6,769 nt of DNA, from positions 1 through 6,769 of the forward strand of contig JAHFPK010000153.1 of NCBI GenBank assembly GCA_023266715.1. Reading direction: 5' to 3'. Numbering within the stretch: the stretch's first letter is position 1; each line of letters starts with the position of its first letter. Positions 1-6,494 of this stretch are shown here, piece after piece. The notes beneath the pieces were generated by a model. The model was not told the DNA's origin. It did no database searches and saw nothing but the letters and a program-made list of their open reading frames with translations. The translations under genes were made by a program, and so were the position numbers. This DNA comes from Hyphomicrobiales bacterium (GTDB taxonomy: Bacteria > Pseudomonadota > Alphaproteobacteria > Rhizobiales > Aestuariivirgaceae).

Positions 1-1419
1 GAGCAATGCGTTGAGCAATGGCCAATCGGACACGGTATCGGAACCGTCGAGCATGGCTTCGGTTTCGCGGTTGGGAGAGGCGACGGAGCCTGAATCGAGA
101 TGGTCACGGCCGATGACGATTGGGGCTTCCACTTCGCCGTTTTTTATCATTTCATTGAAGGCCAACCCCAAGCGGTGGCGCTGGCCGAGGCCCACCCAGC
201 AAATGCGGGCGGGCAGGCCCTGAAAGGCAATGCGTTCGTGGGCCATGTCGAGCCAGTTGTGCAAATGCTTATCGTCGGGGATGAGTTCCTTGACGCGCTG
301 GTCGGTTTTGTAGATGTCCTCGGGATTTCCAGAGAGGGCGGCCCAGCGGAACGGGCCGATGCCGCGGCAGAACAGCGGGCGGATATAGGCGGGAACAAAA
401 CCGGGGAATGCGAAGGCATCTTTCAACCCCATTTCAAAGGCCATTTGGCGGATGTTGTTGCCGTAGTCGAGAGTGGGAACGCCCGTTTTCTGGAAATCGA
501 GCATGGCCTGCACATGGATTTTCATGGAGGCCATGCTGGCCGCCTTCACGGCCTGCGGATTGGAGACACGTTTTTCTTCCCATTCCGCGAGAGTCCAGCC
601 TGCGGGCAAGTAGCCATTGACGGGATCGTGGGCGGAGGTCTGGTCGGTGACGGCGTCCGGCCTGATGCCGCGCTTGACCATATCGGGCAAAATTTCTGCC
701 GCGTTGCCAAGCACGCCTACGGAGATTGGTTTTGGCGAGCGCTTGATCATTTCGATTGCTTCATCAACGGACTTGGCTTGCGTGTCGAGGTAGCGGGTGC
801 GGAGGCGCATGTCGATGCGCGAGGGTTGGCACTCAATGGCGATCATGGAGGCGCCCGCCATTGTGGCTGCGAGCGGTTGCGCGCCGCCCATGCCCCCTAG
901 GCCTGCGGTCAGGAACCATTTGCCCTTGAGATTGCCGCCATAATGCTTGCGGCCCACTTCGACAAAGGTTTCGTAAGTGCCCTGCACGATGCCCTGGGTG
1001 CCAATGTAGATCCAGGAACCAGCGGTCATTTGGCCGTACATCATAAGGCCCTTTTTATCGAGCTCGTTGAAGTGATCCCAGGTGCCCCAGTGGGGCACGA
1101 TGTTTGAATTGGCGATGAGCACACGCGGTGCATCCCTATGAGTGCGGAAGATGCCGACTGGTTTTCCCGATTGCACGAGAAGTGTTTCATCCCCCTCAAG
1201 GGAGCGCAGGCTTGCCACGATGCGGTCGTAAGCTTCCCAATTGCGTGCCGCCCGGCCGATGCCGCCATAGACCACAAGCTCTTCCGGGCGTTCGGCAACG
1301 CCGGGATCGAGGTTGTTCATGAGCATGCGCAATGGCGCTTCGGTGAGCCAGGACTTGGCGCTGAGTTTGGTGCCTGTCGGTGATTTGATGATGCGCGTGT
1401 TATCGCGGCGGGTGTTCAT
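1..1419 (-). CDS. hutU: Urocanate hydratase (urocanase), 3' end missing at window edge
   Basis: Urocanase uses tightly bound NAD+ as an electrophile to add water to urocanate, giving 4-imidazolone-5-propionate, the second step of histidine breakdown; the enzyme is cytosolic. I translated 473 codons on the minus strand without a stop before the window ends. The family is usually about 555-560 residues, so roughly 85 C-terminal residues lie outside. Visible signatures are YGGIGRAARNW from residue 51, the glycine-rich NAD-binding stretch GLGGMGGAQ at 173-181, and the urocanase signature FQGLPARICW at 399-408. Its Cys407 corresponds to the catalytic Cys410 of Pseudomonas putida urocanase. The sequence ends in the conserved SDWPLLNALL. 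The ATG at 1419-1417 overlaps the hutC stop (ATGA) and has AAGGA 8 nt upstream. It is the third gene of the hutI-hutC-hutU operon. No internal frameshift was seen. Identification is very secure. Confidence 0.98.
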   Translation of the reverse strand, partial: MNTRRDNTRIIKSPTGTKLSAKSWLTEAPLRMLMNNLDPGVAERPEELVVYGGIGRAARNWEAYDRIVASLRSLEGDETLLVQSGKPVGIFRTHRDAPRVLIANSNIVPHWGTWDHFNELDKKGLMMYGQMTAGSWIYIGTQGIVQGTYETFVEVGRKHYGGNLKGKWFLTAGLGGMGGAQPLAATMAGASMIAIECQPSRIDMRLRTRYLDTQAKSVDEAIEMIKRSPKPISVGVLGNAAEILPDMVKRGIRPDAVTDQTSAHDPVNGYLPAGWTLAEWEEKRVSNPQAVKAASMASMKIHVQAMLDFQKTGVPTLDYGNNIRQMAFEMGLKDAFAFPGFVPAYIRPLFCRGIGPFRWAALSGNPEDIYKTDQRVKELIPDDKHLHNWLDMAHERIAFQGLPARICWVGLGQRHRLGLAFNEMIKNGEVEAPIVIGRDHLDSGSVASPNRETEAMLDGSDTVSDWPLLNALL

Positions 1420-2144
1420 AGGGGTTTTCCTTGGGCGTTGGTTTTATAGCGACTGTGCAGGGCATAGCGGCTGGCGGGATAAATGAGGGTAGCGACGGTT
1501 ACGACCTTCCCCTGGCTCCAGCTCCGGCGGCGGAGCGACAGGCAGGGCTCGCGGTCTCTCATATTAAGCAACTTCTGCTGGTCGGCATCGGGCATGATGG
1601 CTTCCACTGAATGCTCTAATTCGTCCACCGGCACGGTGTTGAGGAGATAGGCTGTTGGCGTTTGCTTGGTGAAATTCTGGATCATGAAGTCGGCGGCTAT
1701 GAAGGGATTGACCCAGCGGCCCTCGAGCTGGACCGGCAGGCCATTTTCCAGATGCAGGACCAAAAGATGAAACAGGTGCTGCGGAGCTTTCCATTCAAAC
1801 TCGTCTGCAAGCGCGTGGCTTGCCATGACTTTTGCACGGGAGATCAATTGTAATGTGTGCTTATGGCCGCGGGATTCGATTTCCTCGGCGATATTGCGGA
1901 GCTCCATCAGGCTGGTGCGGGCGGCCTGTTCTTTGACAAAGGTGCCGACGCCCGGAACTCTGGCGAGGTAGCCATCGGCGGAAAGTTCACGGAGCGCCCG
2001 GTTGGCGGTCATGCGACTGATGCCGAAAGTTTCAACAAGCTCGTTTTCGGATGGCACACGGGAACCGGCTGCCCAAGTGCCGGATTGGATATGACCCAGG
2101 ATATGGTCCTTCACCTGCATATAGAGCGGCTGCATCTGGTTCAC
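1416..2144 (-). CDS. hutC: Histidine utilization repressor HutC, GntR family with UTRA domain
   Basis: This is a 242-residue transcription factor of the HutC subfamily of GntR regulators, a normal length. Residues about 6-70 form the winged helix-turn-helix: PSENEL at 31-36, a recognition helix within FGISRMTANRALREL (40-54), and the wing GVGTFV at 65-70. Residues about 90-235 form the UTRA effector domain, ending in the typical PASRYALHSRY. In studied homologues urocanate binds this domain and releases the repressor from hut promoters; that effector is assumed here, not seen. I chose the GTG start at 2144. It overlaps the hutI stop as GTGA and has AAGGA 8 nt upstream, whereas the ATG at 2135 would lie 17 nt from that site. 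The gene sits inside the operon between hutI and hutU, so it probably regulates itself through the 3329-3376 control region. A non-hut GntR/UTRA role is unlikely given the context. Confidence 0.96.
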   Translation of the reverse strand: MNQMQPLYMQVKDHILGHIQSGTWAAGSRVPSENELVETFGISRMTANRALRELSADGYLARVPGVGTFVKEQAARTSLMELRNIAEEIESRGHKHTLQLISRAKVMASHALADEFEWKAPQHLFHLLVLHLENGLPVQLEGRWVNPFIAADFMIQNFTKQTPTAYLLNTVPVDELEHSVEAIMPDADQQKLLNMRDREPCLSLRRRSWSQGKVVTVATLIYPASRYALHSRYKTNAQGKPL

Positions 2145-3328
2145 GGGAGAGTTCCTTTGATAAGTTCGCCATTTCTGATGACGGCGGCGAGGGGATTGAA
2201 CCCCAAGGGGTAGGCGAGATCACCGGGCCGTTTAACATCCCACAGGGCAAGGTCGGCCTTCTGGCCCACCGCGATGGTACCACGATCCTTCAATTGGAGG
2301 GCGCGGGCGGCATTGGCGGTGACCCCACTAAGGGCTTCTTCGGGGGTAAGGCCGAAAAGGACACAGGCCATGTTCATGGTGGCGAGCAGGGAATGGACGG
2401 GAGATGAGCCGGGGTTCAAATCCGTGGCTATGGCGATCGGGACCTTGTGTTGGCGGAGAGCCGCCACCGGCGGTGCCTGCTTTTCACGCAGATAATAGAA
2501 AGCACCGGGCAGCAGCACGGCCACGGTTCCGGAATTGGAAATAGATTCGACTCCTTCCTCATCCAGATATTCGATGTGGTCGACCGACATGGCTTTGAAG
2601 CGTGCCGCCAGCTTTGCTCCGCCCAGATTGGAGAGCTGTTCGGCATGCAATTTTACCGGCAGATTGAAGGCTCTAGCGGCCTTGAACACAGATTTGGTTT
2701 CCTCGACGGAAAAAGCAATGCCTTCACAAAAGGCATCAACGGCATCCGCCAAGTTTTCCGAGATGATTCGAGGAAGAGCTTGATTGCATACGATATTTAC
2801 ATACTCCCCATGGTTTTCCTTGAATTCCGGGGGGAAAGTGTGGGCACCGAGAAAGGTGGTTTTAACCTCCACGGGGCGAAGGGTGCCGAGCTTTCTGGCG
2901 ACTCGGAGCATTTTCACTTCCGTATCGACATCCAGCCCGTAGCCCGACTTGATTTCGATGGTGGTGACGCCTTCGGCCAATAAGGAATCGAGTCGACGCA
3001 ATGCGGATTCGAGAAGCTGCGCTTCGGAAGCTGCCCGGGTGGCGCGCACGGTTGACATGATGCCGCCGCCGGCCTTGGCGATGTCGGCATAGGTCGCGCC
3101 ATTCAGGCGTTGCTCGAATTCAGAGGCGCGATTGCCGCCATAAACGAGGTGGGTATGGCAATCGATGAGGCCGGGGGTGAGAAGCCTGCCACCGCAATTC
3201 ACCGCATCGCCTTTGGGAGTGTCGGGTCCTACCGATTTTATGACACCCTTTTCAATCAGGACCGTGCCTTTCTCGATAAGGCCATAACCGTTGACCATGG
3301 TGGCGATGGAAAGATTGGTGAGGAGCAC
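2141..3328 (-). CDS. hutI: Imidazolonepropionase
   Basis: HutI hydrolyses 4-imidazolone-5-propionate to N-formimidoyl-L-glutamate, the third step of histidine breakdown. It is a cytosolic metal enzyme of the amidohydrolase superfamily. The 395-residue product has the usual length. The metal site is recognisable as DCHTH (His58, His60), KLHAEQ (His228) and ATDLNPGSSP (Asp303). VDHIEYL (His251) and the substrate-loop sequence VYGGNR (62-67) are also conserved. The C-terminal half carries the usual ADLALWD amidohydrolase strand. The start is GTG at 3328: an in-frame TAG at 3340-3338 rules out a longer protein, TAGGGA lies 6 nt upstream, and starting at the next ATG (codon 11) would remove a normal N-terminal strand. 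It is the first gene of the minus-strand operon and overlaps hutC by 4 bp. No disruption was seen. Confidence 0.97.
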   Translation of the reverse strand: MLLTNLSIATMVNGYGLIEKGTVLIEKGVIKSVGPDTPKGDAVNCGGRLLTPGLIDCHTHLVYGGNRASEFEQRLNGATYADIAKAGGGIMSTVRATRAASEAQLLESALRRLDSLLAEGVTTIEIKSGYGLDVDTEVKMLRVARKLGTLRPVEVKTTFLGAHTFPPEFKENHGEYVNIVCNQALPRIISENLADAVDAFCEGIAFSVEETKSVFKAARAFNLPVKLHAEQLSNLGGAKLAARFKAMSVDHIEYLDEEGVESISNSGTVAVLLPGAFYYLREKQAPPVAALRQHKVPIAIATDLNPGSSPVHSLLATMNMACVLFGLTPEEALSGVTANAARALQLKDRGTIAVGQKADLALWDVKRPGDLAYPLGFNPLAAVIRNGELIKGTLP

Positions 3329-3334
3329 TGCGAT

Positions 3335-3340
3335 TCCCTA
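3335..3340 (-). promoter_or_regulatory. Ribosome binding site of hutI
   Basis: TAGGGA on the minus strand lies 6 nt before the GTG at 3328. Its first three bases are also an in-frame TAG stop, so hutI cannot start further upstream. Together these fix the GTG start. Confidence 0.6.
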
Positions 3341-3350
3341 CTTGTATAAG
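3341..3350. promoter_or_regulatory. Possible second HutC half-site, CTTGTATAAG
   Basis: CTTGTATAAG is a near-palindrome. It repeats the heptamer TTGTATA at 3342-3348, exactly 10 bp (one helical turn) before the same heptamer at 3352-3358 in the main operator. It could let two repressor dimers bind the same DNA face. It also contains TATAAG, a possible hutF -10 box, so it may be only promoter sequence. Confidence 0.4.
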
Positions 3351-3352
3351 GT

Positions 3353-3362
3353 TGTATATACA
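3353..3362. promoter_or_regulatory. Probable HutC operator, TGTATATACA palindrome
   Basis: TGTATATACA is a perfect 10-bp palindrome in the middle of the divergent region. It fits the TGTA-N2-TACA type of site described for HutC proteins in Pseudomonas and enteric bacteria. With the next bases it reads TTGTATATACAG. It lies beside the hutI -10 candidate, as expected for a repressor site. Assignment to HutC rests on motif similarity and on hutC being in the adjacent operon. Confidence 0.75.
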
Positions 3363-3367
3363 GTATA
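3357..3367. promoter_or_regulatory. Overlapping palindrome TATACAGTATA
   Basis: TATACAGTATA is a perfect odd palindrome (TATAC-A-GTATA) that shares six bases with the TGTATATACA operator and contains the minus-strand TATACT box proposed for hutI. It could be an alternative register for HutC, a site for another regulator, or simply the overlap of two -10-like sequences on opposite strands. Confidence 0.35.
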
Positions 3368-3376
3368 GTAGGAAGC

Positions 3377-4738
3377 ATGATCCAACGCAAGTTCCATTTC
3401 ACCTCGGCCCTCACTTCTTCTGGTTGGCAGAAAGACGTCGGCGTTTCCGTCGATCAACACGGGATGATTGAAAATATTGAGACGGGCGTGAAAGGCGGAA
3501 CGCTCATCACCGGAATTGCAGTGCCCGCAGTTCCCAATGTTCATTCCCATGCGCATCAAAGATTGATGGTGGGATTGGCGGAGCGGGCTGGTCCCGGGGC
3601 TGACAGTTTCTGGACCTGGCGCGAGGTGATGTATGGCTTTGCTTTGAAGCTTTCGCCCGATGATCTCGAAGCTGTCGCGGCGCAGGCTTATGTGGAAATG
3701 GTGAAGGCTGGCTTTTCCTGCGTCGGGGAATTCCAATATCTGCATCACCAACCTGACGGCTCTCCCTATGATGAGCCAGCGGAAATGTCGCTGCGCTGCC
3801 TCTCGGCGGCGGAGCAGGCGGGCGTTGCGATTACCATGCTGCCGACGCTCTATAATTATTCAGGATTTGGCGGCCAGCAGACGAATGCGGGCCAAAGACG
3901 CTTTGTGAATGACGCAGATAAATTTTTGGAAATTTACGAAACGCTGAAGAGCGTTTGTGGAACGAACCCGCTTAGGCGGCTTGGCATTTCGCCCCATAGT
4001 CTGCGCGCGGTGACGCCAGAACTTTTGAAAACCGTGCTGAATGGCATTGAAAAGGGCACACAGGTGCATATTCATGTGGCTGAGCAGACGAAAGAAGTTG
4101 ATGACTGTCTGGCGTGGTGTGGAAAGCGGCCGGTTGAATTTCTTTTCGACCAGTTTGATGTCTCCAACCGCTGGTGCGCCATTCATGCGACGCATATGAC
4201 GGAGAGCGAAACGCAGAAACTTGCAAAGTCCGGGGCAATTGCAGGCCTATGCCCCACAACGGAAGCAAATCTTGGGGATGGCATATTTCCCGCTGATCAA
4301 TTCCTGAAACAGGGCGGGGCCGTTGCCATTGGCAGCGACAGCCAGATCACAATCTCACCGGCTGAAGACTTGCGGATGCTGGAATATTCGCAACGTCTGC
4401 GGGACCGCACTCGCAATGCGTTGGCTTCAGGGGCAAGCACTTCTACGGGACGCACATTGCTTGATGCCGTGCTTCAGGGGGGCGCTACCTGTCTAGACAA
4501 CCCCACGGGTGCGATTGCCGCGGGCAAGCGCTGTGACATTGCTGTGCTTGATAGCGAATACTCGTCGATGATCGGACGCGAAGGCGATGCGGCTCTTGAT
4601 ACCTGGATTTTTTCCACCGGAAATGCGGCCGTCAAGGATGTGATCGTTGGCGGCTCGCATGTTGTGAAGGACCGTCTTCACATTGCCGAAGACCGCATTC
4701 AAATGAAATTTGCTGAAACTGTGAGGCGTTTGTCATGA
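3377..4738 (+). CDS. hutF: Formimidoylglutamate deiminase
   Basis: HutF is a cytosolic amidohydrolase-superfamily enzyme that turns N-formimidoyl-L-glutamate into N-formyl-L-glutamate and ammonia, the fourth step of the five-step histidine pathway. The 453-residue product matches the length of Pseudomonas aeruginosa HutF. Metal and catalytic positions line up with that enzyme almost residue for residue: HSHAHQ gives His56, His58 and Gln61; HIHVAEQ gives His233 and Glu236; CAIHATHM gives His270; and AIGSDSQ gives Asp321. The region after it, ISPAEDLRMLEYSQRL, is characteristic of this subgroup rather than of guanine or S-adenosylhomocysteine deaminases. ATG 3377 is the first start after an in-frame TAA at 3347. 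Its AGGA (3370-3373) is only 3 nt from the ATG, closer than usual. It overlaps hutH by 4 bp. Confidence 0.96.
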   Translation: MIQRKFHFTSALTSSGWQKDVGVSVDQHGMIENIETGVKGGTLITGIAVPAVPNVHSHAHQRLMVGLAERAGPGADSFWTWREVMYGFALKLSPDDLEAVAAQAYVEMVKAGFSCVGEFQYLHHQPDGSPYDEPAEMSLRCLSAAEQAGVAITMLPTLYNYSGFGGQQTNAGQRRFVNDADKFLEIYETLKSVCGTNPLRRLGISPHSLRAVTPELLKTVLNGIEKGTQVHIHVAEQTKEVDDCLAWCGKRPVEFLFDQFDVSNRWCAIHATHMTESETQKLAKSGAIAGLCPTTEANLGDGIFPADQFLKQGGAVAIGSDSQITISPAEDLRMLEYSQRLRDRTRNALASGASTSTGRTLLDAVLQGGATCLDNPTGAIAAGKRCDIAVLDSEYSSMIGREGDAALDTWIFSTGNAAVKDVIVGGSHVVKDRLHIAEDRIQMKFAETVRRLS

Positions 4739-6270
4739 AGATTGTCATTGGTGAAACCGCGATTACGCTGGAGCATGCGCGCGCCGCATTGGCCGGACCG
4801 ATAACTGTTTCGCTTTCGCCCAAGGCGCGGGGGCTCATTGTCAAGAGCGCCGAAACGGTGGCGCGGCTGCTCAAGATCGGCGATGCGATCTATGGCGTCA
4901 ACACAGGTTTCGGAAAGCTGGCCAAGACGCGGATTGCCGCGGAAGATCTTTCAAAGCTGCAAATCAACATCGTGCGTTCTCATGCGGCGGGCGTTGGCAC
5001 GCTGCTGGATGAGAACGTGGTGCGGCTCATCATGCTGCTTAAGCTCAATGCCCTTTCACAAGGAGCTTCCGGCATATCGCTGGTTGCCATGGAAGCACTG
5101 ACCGCACTGCTCAATGCCGAAGTATTACCAGCCATACCGGGGCAGGGATCGGTTGGTGCTTCGGGTGATCTGGCGCCGCTTGCGCATTTGAGTCTTGTGC
5201 TGATTGGCGAAGGGGAAGTTCTCCACAAAGGCAAACGCCTGAGCGGAGCAAATGGATTGCAGGCTGCGGGCGTTAAACCTGTTGCCTTGGGACCAAAGGA
5301 AGGTCTTGCCCTTCTCAACGGCACGCAGGTTTCTACGGCTCTTGCCCTTTCGGGATTGATCGCGGCAGAGCGCAATGCAGCAGCGGCCATTCTGGCAGGG
5401 GCATTGTCAATTGATGCGGTGATGGGCTCTGACACGCCGTTTGATCCCCGCATTCATGCGTTACGCCCCCATCCTGGTCAAATCCTTGCCGCATCGCATT
5501 TCCGACGCCTGCTCTCCGGCAGTGCCATCCGCGCTTCCCATCTGGTTGATGATGATCGCGTGCAGGACCCCTATTCTTTCCGCTGTCAACCACAGGTTAT
5601 GGGTGCGTGTTTGGATATGCTTGCCAATGCGGCGCGCACCCTGGTAATTGAAGCCAATGGCGTTTCTGATAATCCGCTGGTGTTTGCCGAGGATGGCGCG
5701 GTTCTATCAGGGGGCAATTTTCATGCGGAGCCTGTAGCTTTTGCATCTGACATAATTGCGATTGCCGTTGCTGAAATGGGTTCACTGTCTGAACGGCGCA
5801 TTGCTGCCCTGATTGATTCCTCCATCTCCCTGTTGCCGCCTTTTCTCATTCGCAATCCCGGCCTCAATTCCGGCTTCATGATTCCGCAATGCACGGCCGC
5901 GGCCCTGATGAGCGAGAACAAGCAGATGTCACATCCGGCATCGGTTGATTCAGCGCCTACATCAGCCAATCAGGAAGATCATGTGAGCATGGCGACCCAT
6001 GGGGCACGCAGGCTGGGGCCGATGAATGCCAATCTGGCGCGCATTGTGGCCATCGAACTCATGGCTTCGGCAGAGGGTATTGATTTCCGGCGGCCACTTA
6101 AATCTTCGAAGGATTTGGAGAAAACCCACGGGCTTATTCGCTCAAAAGCTGCGAGCCGGGAGCAGGACCGGGAATTTTCAACGGATATTGAAACCATTGC
6201 AGGCATGATTGAGCAGGGGGCATTTCAATCGCTGGTGCCAAAACTTTTGGCCGATCTCGGTTGTGCCTAG
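4735..6270 (+). CDS. hutH: Histidine ammonia-lyase (histidase)
   Basis: Histidase removes ammonia from L-histidine to give trans-urocanate, the entry step of the pathway and the source of the inducer of HutC. It acts as a cytosolic tetramer with a self-made MIO cofactor. The 511-residue product is full length, and its active-site numbering matches the 510-residue Pseudomonas putida enzyme: Tyr53 in YGVNTGFG, His83 in RSHAAGVG, the MIO-forming Ala142-Ser143-Gly144 in GASGDLAPLAH, Tyr280 and Arg283 in DPYSFRCQPQ, and Glu414 in TSANQEDHVSM. The ATG overlaps the hutF stop (ATGA), with GAGG 8 nt upstream. Phenylalanine or tyrosine ammonia-lyase is less likely because of the His83 and Glu414 context and the hut neighbours. 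Its TAG stop lies at the edge of the long inverted repeat that fills the following gap. Confidence 0.98.
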   Translation: MKIVIGETAITLEHARAALAGPITVSLSPKARGLIVKSAETVARLLKIGDAIYGVNTGFGKLAKTRIAAEDLSKLQINIVRSHAAGVGTLLDENVVRLIMLLKLNALSQGASGISLVAMEALTALLNAEVLPAIPGQGSVGASGDLAPLAHLSLVLIGEGEVLHKGKRLSGANGLQAAGVKPVALGPKEGLALLNGTQVSTALALSGLIAAERNAAAAILAGALSIDAVMGSDTPFDPRIHALRPHPGQILAASHFRRLLSGSAIRASHLVDDDRVQDPYSFRCQPQVMGACLDMLANAARTLVIEANGVSDNPLVFAEDGAVLSGGNFHAEPVAFASDIIAIAVAEMGSLSERRIAALIDSSISLLPPFLIRNPGLNSGFMIPQCTAAALMSENKQMSHPASVDSAPTSANQEDHVSMATHGARRLGPMNANLARIVAIELMASAEGIDFRRPLKSSKDLEKTHGLIRSKAASREQDREFSTDIETIAGMIEQGAFQSLVPKLLADLGCA

Positions 6271-6338
6271 AGCCTGATTATTTTGGTGTGCAACGATGGC
6301 CTCTACTTTTCCTCGCGCCTTGGGGGAGAGGAAGGGGG

Positions 6339-6356
6339 CCAACACGCAAGTGTTGG
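6339..6356. repeat. Small hairpin in the left arm, GCAA loop
   Basis: CCAACAC-GCAA-GTGTTGG is a perfect 7-bp stem with a GCAA (GNRA-type) tetraloop when read on the plus strand. It sits in the left arm of the large palindrome, opposite the similar hairpin at 6410-6426, so the folded element would be cross-shaped. Confidence 0.65.
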
Positions 6357-6361
6357 GAAGG

Positions 6362-6405
6362 TGAGGGGGAACAGGTCTCGCAATTGAATCACCTGTTCCC
6401 CCTCA
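6362..6405. repeat. Central 15-bp perfect stem of the intergenic palindrome
   Basis: TGAGGGGGAACAGGT at 6362-6376 is the exact reverse complement of 6391-6405, with a 14-nt loop. In RNA the stem extends by a G-U and a G-C pair (6361/6406, 6360/6407). It would be very stable in transcripts from either strand and could block polymerase or 3' exonucleases at the end of hutH or the permease mRNA. Confidence 0.8.
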
Positions 6406-6409
6406 TCCT

Positions 6410-6426
6410 CCCAAGCTTCGCTTGGG
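6410..6426. repeat. Small hairpin in the right arm
   Basis: CCCAAGC-TTC-GCTTGGG is a perfect 7-bp stem with a 3-nt loop. It occupies the place in the right arm that mirrors the 6339-6356 hairpin, but its sequence differs, so the position of the hairpin rather than its sequence is conserved between the arms. Confidence 0.65.
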
Positions 6427-6430
6427 CCCC

Positions 6431-6455
6431 TCCTTCTCCCCACTGGGGAGAAGGA
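6431..6455. repeat. 11-bp hairpin at the right side of the palindrome
   Basis: TCCTTCTCCCC at 6431-6441 pairs perfectly with GGGGAGAAGGA at 6445-6455 around an ACT loop. A weaker counterpart exists on the left: TTCCTC 6309-6314 with GAGGAA 6328-6333. This local stem competes with the long-range pairing of the same bases to 6321-6336. The stem is not followed by a T-run on either strand, so it is not a clear rho-independent terminator. Confidence 0.65.
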
Positions 6456-6494
6456 AAATAGTGGAATTTCGATTCAAGCAAAGTTGATCACGCC

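Larger units (their letters stand above)
3329..3376. promoter_or_regulatory. Divergent hutI/hutF promoter-operator region
   Basis: Only 48 bp separate the hutI and hutF starts, so both operons must be driven from here or from inside the opposing gene ends. For hutI I see a plausible sigma-70 promoter on the minus strand: TTGCGT at 3390-3385 (inside the start of hutF), a 17-bp spacer, and TATACT at 3367-3362. Transcription would start near 3355. The hutF promoter is less clear. TTGTAT (3342-3347), 16 bp, then TATAGT (3364-3369) scores best but would start almost at the hutF ATG. TATAAG (3345-3350) and TATACA (3357-3362) are alternative -10 boxes. All candidate -10 boxes fall within or beside the palindromes, so one bound repressor could block both directions. 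The promoter boxes are pattern matches only. Confidence 0.7.

Noticed and set aside
1..20. Direct repeat GAGCAATG at 1-8 and 13-20
   Set aside because: It encodes the conserved urocanase residues LLNALL on the minus strand, so it reflects the protein sequence and not a DNA element.
100..900. 266-codon plus-strand open frame
   Set aside because: It lies fully antisense to hutU, whose reading frame carries conserved urocanase motifs throughout. The product shows no recognisable domain, and such long shadows are usual opposite GC-rich coding DNA.
2447..2983. 178-codon plus-strand open frame
   Set aside because: Antisense shadow of hutI, with no domain or convincing ribosome binding site.
3338..3751. 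137-codon minus-strand open frame ending in the operator region
   Set aside because: Antisense to the start of hutF, which is well supported. Its last codons merely translate the AT-rich palindromes.
4980..5453. 157-codon minus-strand open frame
   Set aside because: Antisense to the MIO region of hutH; low-complexity Ala/Ser/Pro composition typical of a shadow frame.
6431..6460. Rho-independent terminator at the 11-bp hairpin
   Set aside because: The stem is strong but is followed by AAAATA on the plus strand and by GGGGCCC on the minus strand. No U-tract is available in either direction.
6261..6461. 66-codon plus-strand open frame across the intergenic gap
   Set aside because: It begins inside the end of hutH and is a translation of the palindromic repeat, with no gene-like features.
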